A stretch of DNA of 64,000 nucleotides from Lotus japonicus. Taxonomy: Eukaryota; Streptophyta; Magnoliopsida; Fabales; Fabaceae. Positions within the stretch are counted from its first letter, which is position 1; every line of letters starts with the position of its first letter. This document shows positions 34,901-47,002 of this stretch, piece by piece. The translations under genes and the position numbers were made by a program. The stretch lies in NCBI RefSeq assembly GCF_012489685.1, contig NC_080042.1, positions 3,288,501-3,352,500 on the forward strand, given 5' to 3'. Below the pieces are notes generated by a model that worked only from the letters and a program-made list of their open reading frames with translations, ran no database searches and was not told the origin of the DNA.

Positions 34901-35818
34901 ACCGAAATGGCAGACCTTAGGGTTTACTGCTGATCTGGTTACCTTTGTTTGGTGTAAGAGGCACGCGGGCAGAAATGGTCCCACCGTTGCTGGTGCTAGG
35001 ATTGATCCGTTTGATGTCCATCCGTTTCCGGAATGCATTGGTTAACTGGGTTAACCGCCATATCATATCATGCAACATGCATACTGACTTAGTTGCCGGG
35101 TGTGATTGTTACTTGTTAATCCTATTTGTAACATGTTAATTGTTATTACTGCCATTCATGTTCGTTATGGAATATGCAACCCTAGGATGTTATCCCTAGC
35201 TATAAGCCTAAGTGGCTATTCTATTATCTGTATCTATCAGTGCTATTAATTACATAATTCCTTGGAGTTGACCCTCGCGTCTTCTGTGTGTGCTTTGGCG
35301 GACAAACGCCCTTTGTCAGATGTCTTTGGCGGGCTGGTTCACGACGGTTCACCCTTCGGGGGGAACTAGGGTTGAGATGCTGGAATAGAAGCACATCGCG
35401 GTTGCGAGAGGAGGACGGATGGTGTACATAGACTAGGTCGTTCTGGATTTCTAATTCGGACGACGATCATGCCAGTATGTAGGTTTTAGTGCTGGTGTGA
35501 GCTCCTCGAGATGGGATTAGTGTAGGAGTAGAGTCTTAGCTCTGAACATCATTTGTTTCTTTGGGGACAGGGTAGTTTCCCACCTATAGCTTTTTGTGTG
35601 GTTTCTTTACGGGAATCACAGAGAGTTGGTTGGACTAGCTACTTACAGCGGGGGGGGGGGCTGTAATATATATTGTGTATTAGTTCTGCTATCTCTCGCA
35701 ATTGCGTTTATTTAATTCAGTCTTGTCTTAGTTATTATCAAAAAAAAATATTCACGTTTTTCCACATTAAGTTTACTTTTGGTTACTAAAGTGACGCCAC
35801 CGAAATCGAGGTGTTACA
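31987..35818 (+). repeat. 3' LTR of Gypsy element 1
   Basis: 3832 bp, ending GGTGTTACA before the TSD CGTAG. Relative to the 5' LTR it lacks about 150 bp near 35636 and one hairpin unit, and has a shorter G run (10, at about 35651). Otherwise it is near identical, indicating a young insertion. Confidence 0.95.
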
Positions 35819-36426
35819 CGTAGGACATCTGTTCTAAGGGAACTAGAATTTCACATTATGCAAAACATCTTATCTGAAAATCAGTTTGCCTTTACGAAAG
35901 GTAGACAAATAGCTGGTTGCATTTTAGTAGCAAATGAAATTGTTGATGCGATGAAGAAAAATCGCCAAGGAGGTATTCTTTTGAAGCTTGATTTGGCAAA
36001 GGCTTATGACAATGTTGATTGGCCTTTCCTAATGGACCTCCTTGGGGAAATGGGCTTTGGTAGTCGATGGCTAAGATGGATGGAGGAATGCGTGTCGACG
36101 GCTTCTCTAGCGGTCTTAGTAAATGGCTCTCCGACGGATTTCTTTAAAATTGAGATAGGGTTGCGTCAAGGGGACCTTCTATCCCCCTACTTTTCAATAT
36201 ATGTGTTAATGACCTTTCATGCATTTGAATCAGCTCTTAATCTTTCCAAATCCTTGTGGGTACAACGTCGGAGAATCCTTATTCATCAACCACCTTCAAT
36301 TTACGGACGATACTCTCCTCTTTTGCCAAAATGATGAGGAGAAAATTAAGAACATTGGTGCTATTCTTGAAATGTTCCTTGCTATCACGGGGTTGAAGGT
36401 GAATTACTCGAAGTCTTTGCTCATGG

Positions 36427-38852
36427 TGTAAGGCCCTAAATTCATTTTGTATCGTTTTTGAGAAAAATTGAATAAAAATGAGGTTTTTGGCCAATTTTGT
36501 AAATTGACAGATTATAGCTGTCAACTTGTGTGGATTTTTAGAGTGTCTTAACAACCTCGGTTGAGAAAACTTCCTTCATGAGAGTTGTAGCCCTCTAAGT
36601 TAAGAAAATTCTCGAAGTGGAATCAGGTCATTCCGACCTCTGTAACTCGAGATATTCGCGTTTAAGCAACGGTGGTTCCGGCAGTACAGTACCAGCGAGT
36701 AAATTAGTTTGTTTTCTTCTAATTCCGAATTTGATTATGAAATTACTTAAGAGGGCTTAAGTTTTTAATTAGATTCAGGTCTGATTAAGTGCTTAAGTTA
36801 TTGGGTCAAGGGTTTGACTTGGAGCGGGCTCAAGAGAAAAGAAAAGAAACCCAAGCCCATGAAGAGGGGGAGCCCGCGGTTGTATTAGGGTCTTGAAGGG
36901 GGGAAAAGTTTGTTTTCCATTCAGTTCTGAAACAGAAACCCTTGCACTCCTTACGTAAAGAAAACAGAAGAGAAAAGAGTGAGAGAACCACCCCTTGCAC
37001 CCTTAGCCGCCGCCGACAAAGCCACCACCGCCACCTTGTGCGCGCGTGAGAGAGAGAGGGAGACCTGCGAGAGAGAGAGCTCAACTAGGAGGGAAGAGAG
37101 GGTCTTGGACAGAAGCTTTTGATCCCTTATTCATCACCCAACTTCTGATTTCTTCACTCTTAATCAAGGTAAGGGCTGGTCCTAGGAGTTGGGTAGCATG
37201 TCTAGGCCATATTCCCATGCTTTGACATGATTTTATGTATGAACTTGATTGATGTGCTTGAGGTTTTGAATATGCGATGTGTGCTGGACTTTTTCCATGT
37301 GATATTGGGTTACATTGTGAACATGTTACTATATTTGATGCTGGTAGATGACTTAGAACCCTTAGAATAGAATGGCTAAAACGAAATTGATGGCAAATGC
37401 ATTCTCTGTCAGATTTCTGTGCTGGACAGTAAACTTCAGGTCCTATTTTCACTTGTTTCTGGTCGCCAAATAAAGAAATGATTAGCATACAAATTGTAGA
37501 TCTTCGAAAGAGCTTTCCAGGCATATAAAGATCATAAATTTTGGTCTAGTATTGTGTGTTGTAGATCGTTTTGGGTAACTGTCATACCTGCTGTTTTTCC
37601 CTGTGTCGGACAGAAACTTTAAGGAGTAATATCACCTAGTTCTAGGGCTCAAATGAAAATGTTTTTAACTAGATAGTTGTAGATCATTAAAATATCTTTC
37701 CAGAAAGATATTATACATGATTTTTTGTTGGAGGACGCATTCTGTAGACCAGTTTCAATGAATGTTGTTTCTGCTGTCCAAAAAGCTAAGTTGCGAAAAT
37801 GTGTTGTTTTCCATGCATAAGCCTCATGTTACCTTATTTGATAATTTATGTCATGATGTGCCATGCGTAAGTGTAAGTTTATGCTATGCCTTACGTGAAT
37901 TGTGATATTATTGGAAATTGTTCAAAGGGTCGCTCATCTAGCTGTAATTCCCGATGTGTCTGTGATCGTTTAAATGTTGTATTTATGCGATGTTGATGTA
38001 AGACTCTAGGTTGACTTTAGAGACTTAAACAAAGAGAAACGTGTAATTAACTCGCTTGCAAGTAAATGTGAATAATATGGGCATAGGTCTAGTGTAGACT
38101 ATAGTCCATGAGAACGATGGGCTTGCACGCGAGGGAGAATTGTGGATTGACTGTTGGTCTCCACGTGAAAAGGTTGACTGCGGTCACCTAGAGATTTTGT
38201 GGATCATTGCGGCTCCACGTGTTTGGTTGACTGCGGTCACCATGAGATTTTTGTGAAGTATTGCAGCTTCACGTGATTGTACATCTGCGAAAGTAAGTGA
38301 TTGGCCAAGGCAGGATTGGTGGGTTGTGTGATGTGAGATTCCGTTAGTAAGTGACTCTTTCCCATAAAAGACATATAATGTACTTGAAGATGGTCGTGAA
38401 GATAATGGCGACGACTCATTCTTGGGAGTTGATGCTACGTGACGAGCCACTACCGCATGACGACTACACTTCTGATGAAGAGGAAGAAGATAAAGGGGAA
38501 GGGGCCAAGGATATGGTTGGGTTGTGAGACATCCATTTTTCTTTTGGGTTGAGAGTACCGAGTTTTGGAAGTATTGAACCATTACTTTATTTTAGTTGAG
38601 ATAGTTTAACTTGATGTAATTTACTTTGAAGTTTTCTTCCGGATATTTATTTCATACTCTTTTCAATGATTAATAAAGTTTGAGGTTTACGTTGATGATT
38701 ATTTCCGCAAGTTTGAAATGGTTAAGTTTCGAGAATTTTGTAAAATTGAACTTTTATCACTAATTCAAGATTAATAAATGAATCGACGAAAACTCTTTAC
38801 GAAAATTGGTTAATTAGTTACTGTGTAACACTCGTGAAATTGGGGCGTTACA
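36427..38852 (+). repeat. 5' LTR of Gypsy element 2
   Basis: 2426 bp. No clear TATA box was seen. A donor-like CAAG|GTAAGGGC lies at 37169. Hairpins occur at 38142-38272. A minus-strand ORF of 147 codons recurs in both LTRs because they are copies; it matches nothing known. Confidence 0.93.
38142..38272 (+). repeat. Hairpin cluster in the 5' LTR of Gypsy element 2
   Basis: Five hairpins in two alternating types. Type 1: GTGGA/TCCAC (38142-38164), GTGGA/TCCAC (38199-38218), GTGAAG/CTTCAC (38253-38272). Type 2: GGT-GAC/GTC-ACC around TGCG with one bulged T (38171-38189 and 38225-38241). The type 1 change from GGA/TCC to GAA/TTC keeps pairing. The copy in the 3' LTR is at about 43247-43379. Confidence 0.75.
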
Positions 38853-39082
38853 TTGTGGTATCAGAGCTCCGGTTGAGAAACCAGAGCACTAAGGGTTTTG
38901 GGCTTACGAGTTTCCGAACTCGTTGGTGTTTTTGTTTTTGATAAAGATGTTTTCAAAGCTTCGCGGTGAGATTGGGTAGACTTGTGTGCTAAGATGTTTG
39001 CTTGATTGTGAGAATGTCTGTGATTAGTATCATTGCCGTGATACTTGAAATTAAGTGTTTGTCTCTAGGTCAAGATATTTTG

Positions 39083-39245
39083 AGAAAGTTGATCTTGGAT
39101 GAGGGTCATAAGAGTAGATTGAGTATTCATCCGGGAATGACAAAGATGTATCAGACTTAAAGCTTCATTTCTGGTGGACTGAGATGAAGAAACGAGTAGT
39201 CGAGTATGTATCAACGTGTTTGACGTGTCAAGAGGCGAAGGTAGA
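39083..39245 (+). pseudogene. Relic of a Gypsy integrase zinc-binding (H2C2) region
   Basis: A frame with two stops resembles the HHCC region that precedes chromovirus integrase: DEGHKSRLSIHPG, then a region like WW.EMK, then a TCLTC-like pair of cysteines. It is the only pol trace found in element 2. Confidence 0.65.
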
Positions 39246-40569
39246 AGCTAAGGATGAATCTTAGTGGAATGACATATGAATTCCAGAGATGAGATGTCAA
39301 GGGTACATGATTTTTGAGGTTGAAGTATTAGAAATTGAATCGATTGGATATGATCTCAATTTATGTGACTACTGGATGATAGGGACTCATTGACCTTTCC
39401 AGTGACTTTTTCTTCTAAATTTCCATCTTCGACATATTAAGCCTAATCAACTTAATCTTGAAGGGGGGTGATATTCAGAATTATAGCTGGTGAAGGACCA
39501 TGATAGAAAGGTTGATAGGAATTGACAGACGTTGGTCAAAACTGAGAGATGAGTTTTGTTAGGCATTTGATCCCTTTGTGAAGAAGTCGTAGTGCGAAGA
39601 AATGAATATTCATCTAAAAAGTGTCGAAGAGTTAGAGGACATTATTGGTGCGAACTCGGTGAAGGTTTAGATTTTAAGAACATAAATTCTTGTCCTAATT
39701 GTGTAGGACTTAAAGTTTGTTCGAATTGGATTGAGAGATTAAGAAGTTGATTGGTGTGATAATGATCGAGTTAGAGAAAGGAAGTTTTAGCATAAGTTGA
39801 ATACATGAGAGTGTTGATATGGATTTCAGAGAAATGTGTCAGGACTACTAAGTGAGATTTACTAAGCTGGATTAAAACCTTAGGCCTTGAGAGTTGAGAG
39901 ACAGGTATGAATAAGAGATTTAATGGTTTTAGTTGTGACGATAGCAGTTGAACCTTTGAAGATTAAAATCTAGGGAGCGAAAGTTGGGCTAAGTCCCTTG
40001 AGGCACAGTATCTGGTCAGACCTTGAAGGGAATGAATTCTGAGCTATGCAGAGATTTTAGACTTAAAAATAAGATATAATTTGACTTGTGGATAAGTGAA
40101 AGATTGATTTAAGGTCTGAATGAGGATAGTTCTGAAACAAGAGATGACATATGGATTGTTAGGTATTAAGATGACGATTAGCTTATAAACGGTTGATCAA
40201 TTGGATTTGGATTTGGCGCCTAGTGCCCTAGTACGAGCGTGATATCTAGGTCTATCTGCAGATGATTGCTAGATATCTAACGGTTGTTGCTTACCAAAGA
40301 TTGAGGTTGGAATAGACGCTCCAAGTGGGACACGCCTGACCACATCTAGACTTTGTGTCAGACTTGATAAAATAAATCATATTTGATATTATTTCATTTT
40401 GTGAATGGTTTGTGATTTATGTGTGTGATGTGATTTGGTGTGCTGAAGGCTCATTGTTGAGTCATAGAGGCGGGGAAGAACACTGACCGAGTCAATGTCT
40501 TCCTTACGTTTTTGTGGTGTTTTGTGTGACTGTGTTACACTCTCGATTTTTGTTTTTCCTTACTTGGCA

Positions 40570-40975
40570 AAGATGGTGGATGGAACCATCAGCTAAGAAA
40601 GGATGGCGGATGGAGCCAGCGAACAGAGTGTGTCGATCAAGATGGTGGATGGAACCATCAAGGTCGATGAGATGGCGGATGGAGCCAGTGAACGGACTGC
40701 GTCGATCGAGATGGTGGATGGAACCATCAAGGTCGATGAGATGGTGGATGGAACCATCGGTGAAGCAGGAATGGTGGATAGAACCATTGGTCAGACCGAG
40801 ATGGTGGATGGAACCATCAGGAAAGACGAGATTGGTGGATGGAACCAACGATCGTATTTGGTGGATGGAACCATAGATCAGACAAACCAGATGGTGGATG
40901 GAACTGTCGAATGAACTAGGTGGTGGATGGAACTACCGAACGAGTGAATTGGTGGATGGAACCTTTGAGCTCGGT
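40570..40975 (+). repeat. Internal hairpin minisatellite of Gypsy element 2 (about 13 units)
   Basis: Units of about 30 bp contain a 5-6 bp stem around a conserved loop GGATGGA. Stems include GATGGT/ACCATC (several), TGGC/GCCA (two), AATGGT/ACCATT, TTGGT/ACCAA and GGTGGT/ACTACC, with changes mostly on both arms. Because unit length is near a multiple of three, all frames stay open here; the resulting ORFs are not taken as genes. Confidence 0.88.
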
Positions 40976-41529
40976 GTCCGGAAAGTTTGTTTTCCCGTGT
41001 CTGAGCTGTTGATGTTGCATTTGGATCACCTGGACGGGACGCCGACCAGCGTGTACCAGCATGAGCATAACACCTGTTTAACTTAAACTTTTGTTGTTTT
41101 GTGTGACTGCAGTGAGGCAGTTTGGGTCGTGTTCTGACGGAAGAGTTCCGTGAGGTTCTACGACGAGTGTCTAGGTTATGGACAGTGAAATGAGAGTGAC
41201 TTGAACGTCCTTACCAGTTATTTTTCGAGTTGCCATCTTTTTGATATTGAGCCTGATCAACTTGATATTGGAAAATGGTGATCGAAATGATGGTTGGTGT
41301 TAGACTATGAAAGGAACGTTAAGGAGAGACGGATTCCCTTTGTGAGAATGATGTGGAACTAGACCATTAGAGATGTCACGTGAAGACCAGAAAGATGAGA
41401 CTAAGGACAATAACCTATGCGTCGAGACGACTGGGAAATTTGTAGGGAATATCTGAGTGCGCAATGGAAGCGTGGTATGTCTTCCTATAGTAGTTTCGAG
41501 GATGAAACTATTTTTAAGGAGGGTGGTAT

Positions 41530-44042
41530 TGTAAGGCCCTAAATTCATTTTGTATCGTTTTTGAGAAAAATTGAATAAAAATGAGGTTTTTGGCCAATTT
41601 TGTAAATTGACAGATTATAGCTGTCAACTTGTGTGGATTTTTAGAGTGTCTTAACGACCTCGGTTGGGAAAACTTCCTTCATGAGAGTTGTAGCCCATTA
41701 AGTTAAGAAAATTCTCGAAGTGGAATCAGGTCATTCCGACCTCTGTAGCTCGAGATATTCGCGTTTAAGCAACGGTGGTTCCGGCTGTACAGTACCAGCG
41801 AGTAAATTAGTTTGTTTTCTTCTAATTCCGAATTTGATTATGAAATTACTTAAGAGGGCTTAAGTTTTTAATTAGATTCAGGTCTGATTAAGTGCTTAAG
41901 TTATTGGGTCAAGGGTTTGACTTGGAGCGGGCTCAAGAGAAAAGAAAAGAAACCCAAGCCCATGAAGAGGGGGAGCCCGCGGTTGTATTAGGGTCTTGAA
42001 GGGGGGAAAAGTTTGTTTTCCATTCAGTTCTGAAACAGAAACCCTTGCACTCCTTACGTAAAGAAAACAGAAGAGAAAAGAGTGAGAGAACCACCCCTTG
42101 CACCCTTAGCCGCCGCCGACAAAGCCACCACCGCCACCTTGTGCGCGCGTGAGAGAGAGAGGGAGACCTGCGAGAGAGAGAGAGCTCAACTAGGAGGGAA
42201 GAGAGGGTCTTGGACAGAAGCTTTTGATCCCTTATTCATCACCCAACTTCTGATTTCTTCACTCTTAATCAAGGTAAGGGCTGGTCCTAGGAGTTGGGTA
42301 GCATGTCTAGGCCATATTGCCATGCTTTGACATGATTTTATGTATGAACTTGATTGATGTGCTTGAGGTTTTGAATATGCGATGTGTGCTGGACTTTTTC
42401 CATGTGATATTGGGTTACATTGTGAACATGTTACTATATTTGATGCTGGTAGATGACTTAGAACCCTTAGAATAGAATGGCTAAAACGAAATTGATGGCA
42501 AATGCATTCTCTGTCAGATTTCTGTGCTGGACAGTAAACTTCAGGTCCTATTTTCACTTGTTTCTGGTCGCCAAATAAAGAAATGATTAGCATACAAATT
42601 GTAGATCTTCGAAAGAGCTTTCCAGGCATATAAAGATCATAAATTTTGGTCTAGTATTGTGTGTTGTAGATCGTTTTGGGTAACTGTCATACCTGCTGTT
42701 TTTCCCTGTGTCGGACAGAAACTTTAAGGAGTAATATCACCTAGTTCTAGGGCTCAAATGAAAATGTTTTTAACTAGATAGTTGTAGATCTTTAAAATAT
42801 CTTTCCAGAAAGATATTATACATGGTTTTTTGTTGGAGGACGCATTCTGTAGACCAGTTTCAATGAACGTTGTTTCTGCTGTCCAAAAAGCTAAGTTGCG
42901 AAAATGTGTTGTTTTGCATGCATAAGCCTCATGTTACCTTATTTGATAATTTATGCCATGATGTGTCATGCGTAAGTGTAAGTTTATGCTATGCCTTACG
43001 TGAATTGTGATATTATTGGAAATTGTTCAAAGGGTCGCTCATCTAGCTGTAATTCCCGATGTGTCTGTGATCGTTTAATTGTTGTATTTATGCGATGTTG
43101 ATGTAAGACTCTAGGTTGACTTTAGAGACTTAAACAAAGAGAAACGTGTAATTAACTCGCTTGCAAGTAAATGTGAATAATATGGGCATAGGTCTAGTGT
43201 AGACTATAGTCCATGAGAACGATGGGCTTGCACGCGAGGGTGAATTGTGGATTGACTATTGGTCTCCACGTGAAAAGGTTGACTGCGGTCACCTAGAGAT
43301 TTTGTGGATCATTGCGGCTCCACGTGTTTGGTTGACTGCGGTCACCATGAGATTTTTGTGAAGTATTGCAGCTTCACGTGATTGTACATCTGCGAAAGTA
43401 AGTGATTGGCCAAGGCAGGATTGGTGGGTTGTGTGATGTGAGATTCCGTTAGTAACTGACTCTTTTCCATAAAAGACATATAATGTACTTATATTATGTT
43501 GTTGTTGATTTTGTCATTATCATTCTTTTTGTTGGACCTGACCCTGCTTGTTTGCTATGTGTTTATTTGGGGGGGGTAGATGGTCGTGAAGATAATGGCG
43601 ACGACTCATTCTTGGGAGTTGATGCTACGTGACGAGCCACTACCGCATGACGACTACACTTCTGATGAAGAGGAAGAAGATAAAGGGGAAGGGGCCAAGG
43701 ATATGGTTGGGTTGTGAGACATCCATTTTTCTTTTGGGTTGAGAGTACCGAGTTTTGGAAGTATTGAACCATTACTTTATTTTAGTTGAGATAGTTTAAC
43801 TTGATGTAATTTACTTTGAAGTTTTCTTCCGGATATTTATTTCATACTCTTTTCAATGATTAATAAAGTTTGAGGTTTACGTTGATGATTATTTCCGCAA
43901 GTTTGAAATGGTTAAGTTTCGAGAATTTTGTAAAATTGAACTTTTATCATTAATTCAAGATTAATAAATGAATCGACGAAAACTCTTTACGAAAATTGGT
44001 TAATTAGTTACTGTGTAACACTCGTGAAATCGGGGCGTTACA
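41530..44042 (+). repeat. 3' LTR of Gypsy element 2
   Basis: 2513 bp, ending GGCGTTACA and followed by CATGG. It contains about 87 bp (near 43487-43575) that the 5' LTR lacks, including a short run of G. Confidence 0.93.
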
Positions 44043-46264
44043 CATGGGATGCAATGTCCATATTGATAGGCTTCACTCTTTGGCCACTATATTGGATGTG
44101 AGTGTTGGTTCACTCCCAATTATGTATTTGGGAGCTGCCTTGCGTGATAACCCCAGGAGAAAAATATTTTGTGATCCCGTCCTTGACAATATGCGAAACA
44201 AATTGGGCCTATGGAGCTCCAAATGGCTATCGTTGAGTGGTAGAATGGTCATGCTTAAATCAGTGATGAGCGCGATACCAATCTATCATATGGTAATCTT
44301 CTTTGCCCCGGTGGGAGTCATAGGTGATATGGAAAAACTGATGCGAGGCTTCTTGTGGGTCGAAGGGAGGGCGGCCGTAGGATTTTTTGGATTGCATGGT
44401 CACAAATATGCAAAAGGATCCAACTTGGTGGGCTAAGCCTAGGATTTCGAAGCAGGAAAAATAAAGCTATGCTAATCAAATGGTTTTGGAGGTTCGGGAA
44501 GGAGAGGAATGCGCTCTGGAGACGGATTTTGTGTGCCAAATACAATTGCAACCCCCAGCTAATGCTGCTCCATGAGATTCAGGTCCTCACTCACACCTCT
44601 CAATTTATGCCCATGACATTTTCAAAATTTTGTGAGAGGACTCCATCCTTGCAAAAGTTTACATAGAGGGCTGCCACTGTAGTGTTGGTACAGGGGGAAA
44701 CATCATATTTTGGATGGATCCATGGGTGGATTGCTCCTCTTTATATCGTAAAGTTCCCCGTCTCTTCCCTTTAACCGAGAACAAAAATGCTTTTCTTTGT
44801 GAGGTGGGGAATTTTCAAACGGTTTCTGGACTTGGGATTTTAATTTGCGCTGTCGCTTATTCTAGTGGGAACTAGACCAGCAGAGACAATTGCTGAGTTT
44901 TCTTAATCTCATAGTGCATCGTGTTGGTGAGGATTCAATCATGTGGACAGAGGATCCTAATGGAGTCTTTTCAGTCAAGAGCTCTGTGCGGAGATTGAAC
45001 TTAGAATTTTTGGGGAAAGCACATGGTTGGTACCCAAACGTATCCGCAAATTGGTGCCTCCAAAGGCGCTGCTCTTTATTTGGAAAATGACTGAGAAGGG
45101 GTTAAAGTGAATTTACTGAGAAGGGGTATCTTCATTGAAAACGGTGGACTATGTGATTTATGTGGGCTAGAAGGGGAAACTGAATCTCACCTCATGTTGC
45201 GCTGCCACAAAATTTGGGGGTTGTGGTGCGCAATTTTGACCAGGGAACAAGTACTATATTGCATCCCTTCTACTTTCTAGAAACTGATGATATAGTGGCC
45301 CTCTCTTTGCATGAATTCTATTCCTATTTTATGGGAAATTATACTATATGCCTTGTGCTGGTCTATATGGCGCGCACGAAATGATATCGTCTTCAATCAA
45401 AAGGAGTTCTCTTCTGAAGGAGTGTGGGACATCCATCTTATACATATTATGTGGTGGGTCAAAGCCCGATGGAAGGATTTCCCTTTCTCACTTTATGATT
45501 TTACTCAACACTTTGAGAAGGTAAGGCTCCAAACATGGCTCCAAAAGTTCGTGTTGTTGATTGGAACCCGCCCTTTACTGGTTTAATTAAATTCAATATT
45601 GACGGTTCTTCTCGGGGTAATTCTGGAATCAGTGGGGCTAGAGGGGTTCTGAGAGATTCTTACGGTCTCACCCTAGGCATGTTCTCCATGTCTGTGGGAT
45701 CAACTTGGGCTTATGTGGCTGAAGTAAAAGCCATTCTTAATGCTCTCCTTTTCTGCAAAAATCACGACTTCAATAATGTGATTATAGAAAGCGACTCCAC
45801 GCTTGCAGTTGGGTGGGTGATGAATAACTCAAACCGCCCATGGAAGCTTTTGAACGACATCAATCAAATTGATCACTTAAGGTCTGAGGTGAATTGCACA
45901 AGGGTTTTCCATATTTTTAGAGAGGCAAATACTATATTGTACACAACTTGGCAAAGGAAGGGTTTGATCGTTCTACTCCTCAGATTGAGTTGTTTCCCCC
46001 TGCGACAGCTATGCTCTCCTAGCCAGCGGACTTCAATCCCTTTGGAGCTGCTTTCTCTCGCTGCTTTCTTTTGCATTTTGCTATGTTTTGTTTGTGCTTG
46101 TTTTCTTTCTGTTTCCTTAGCTGTAGTTTTGTTACTTCTGTTTTTCTTGTTCCTACTTTATTGTTTCTTTGCTGTGGACTTTTTGAGCATTGGGCTTTTT
46201 GCCCCTTTTGATTTGTTTGTAACCTGCATTTATATCTATATATTCAGCTTTCTAAAAAAAAAAA

Positions 46265-47002
46265 CTAGCTTATCAGCTTGACAGGTCAAACATACACTTT
46301 ATTTATATATTACATGAAATAAAAATATCATTTCATGTAATAGAAATTAATTAAATATTAAATAATTACATATTTTCACAAATAATTAATGTATTAATAT
46401 TGCATTTAATAGTTATTAATGACATCAGAATAATTAATAAAAGTCAATTGTGATTTTTTCCGAAAATAAATACTATATTTATTTGACATTTATTGATTTT
46501 TATTGATATTAGAATAATTAATAAAAGTCAATTGTAACTTTTCTACCATTAAGATGTATGCTGAGTTTCAAAAAAAATATATGCTTACAAAGTCTTATTT
46601 TTTTAAAATGATCATGGTTATATTTTATATAACAAAATTAAAAAAAAAAGTCAATGTAATATCTTACGTTCAAAACGATATTAAATATGTCATAAAAATT
46701 GATATCTAATAGTTTTAAATGATTGATCTAGAAACTAACTCAAAAACTTTATATTTTATGTTTTCATATATACATCTGGAATATTAAAATGGTTTTGGTA
46801 TATTAATTTAAAGCATAAAAAATTAGAAAAAAACTTAAATATATTGATCTACATATTAAAAAAAAAATACGAGAGATGAAGTATAACGTAAATATATGAT
46901 ATACGTATTTAAAAGAATACGAGAGAAGAAATATGAAAAGATCTTATGTACATATTCAAAATGCTCTTATTCCATTCGTGCTTGGCGCGGTATCAGTACT
47001 AG
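46265..47002 (+). mobile_element. Helitron-like fragment with a 3' hairpin and CTAG end
   Basis: AT-rich, no ORF. It ends in hairpin CGTGC-TTG-GCGCG (46977-46989, one wobble pair), then 9 nt, then CTAG (46999-47002) followed by T. The end resembles that of the Helitron at 17107 read on its own strand (both finish in GTACTAG). The 5' TC end is unknown; the stretch also carries an inverted repeat around TTACATGAAAT / ATTTCATGTAA near 46300-46330. Confidence 0.5.

Larger units (their letters stand above)
25295..35818 (+). mobile_element. Gypsy element 1: gag-only, non-autonomous, 4-kb LTRs (10,524 bp)
   Basis: The 5' LTR (25295-29336, 4042 bp) and 3' LTR (31987-35818, 3832 bp) begin TGTAAGGCCC and end GGTGTTACA. 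A perfect TSD CGTAG lies at 25290-25294 and 35819-35823. The tRNA-iMet primer site TGGTATCAGAGC is at 29340-29351. A purine-rich GGAGGG tract after CGAGGACGAAACTT precedes the 3' LTR, as in plant chromoviruses. The internal region (2650 bp) keeps gag and has lost protease, RT and integrase. The LTRs differ mainly by small deletions: about 150 bp near 28980-29135, one hairpin unit, and G-run length. It would need enzymes from a relative to move. Confidence 0.95.
36427..44042 (+). mobile_element. Gypsy element 2: non-autonomous, no intact ORF (7616 bp)
   Basis: The 5' LTR (36427-38852, 2426 bp) and 3' LTR (41530-44042, 2513 bp) start TGTAAGGCCC and end GGCGTTACA. A perfect TSD CATGG lies at 36422-36426 and 44043-44047. 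The iMet primer site TGGTATCAGAGC is at 38856-38867, and a purine-rich GGAGGGTGG tract lies before the 3' LTR. The internal 2677 bp holds only a relic of the integrase zinc-binding region and a hairpin minisatellite. The LTRs differ by an 87-bp gap (3' LTR about 43480-43580) and few substitutions, so the element is young. Confidence 0.95.
35824..46264 (+). pseudogene. LINE ORF2 (RT, zinc finger, RNase H), broken and split by Gypsy element 2
   Basis: Block 1 (35824-36426) encodes RT: ENQFAFTKGRQI, LKLDLAKAYDNV, GLRQGDLLSPY, then a frameshift and the catalytic FTDDTLLF. Block 2 starts at 44043 and resumes the frame exactly when one copy of the TSD CATGG is discounted: YLGAALRDN, WKSKWLS-like, a zf-RVT region near 44930-45240 with stops, and RNase H at 45535-45960 (FNIDGSS, AEVKAIL, ESDS). 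A run of 12 A at about 46253-46264 marks the 3' tail. The order fits plant L1-type LINEs. There is no endonuclease domain, so the 5' end was truncated, near or before 35824. Several frameshifts make it inactive. No LINE TSD was found. Confidence 0.88.

Noticed and set aside
37081..37524. 147-codon minus-strand ORF, repeated at 42186-42629
   Set aside because: Its conservation reflects the two LTRs of one element. No recognisable domain, and it is antisense to the LTR transcript.
40514..40914. Overlapping ORFs of 64-120 codons in several frames on both strands
   Set aside because: They arise because the minisatellite unit has no stops in any frame. The repeat and its hairpins explain them.
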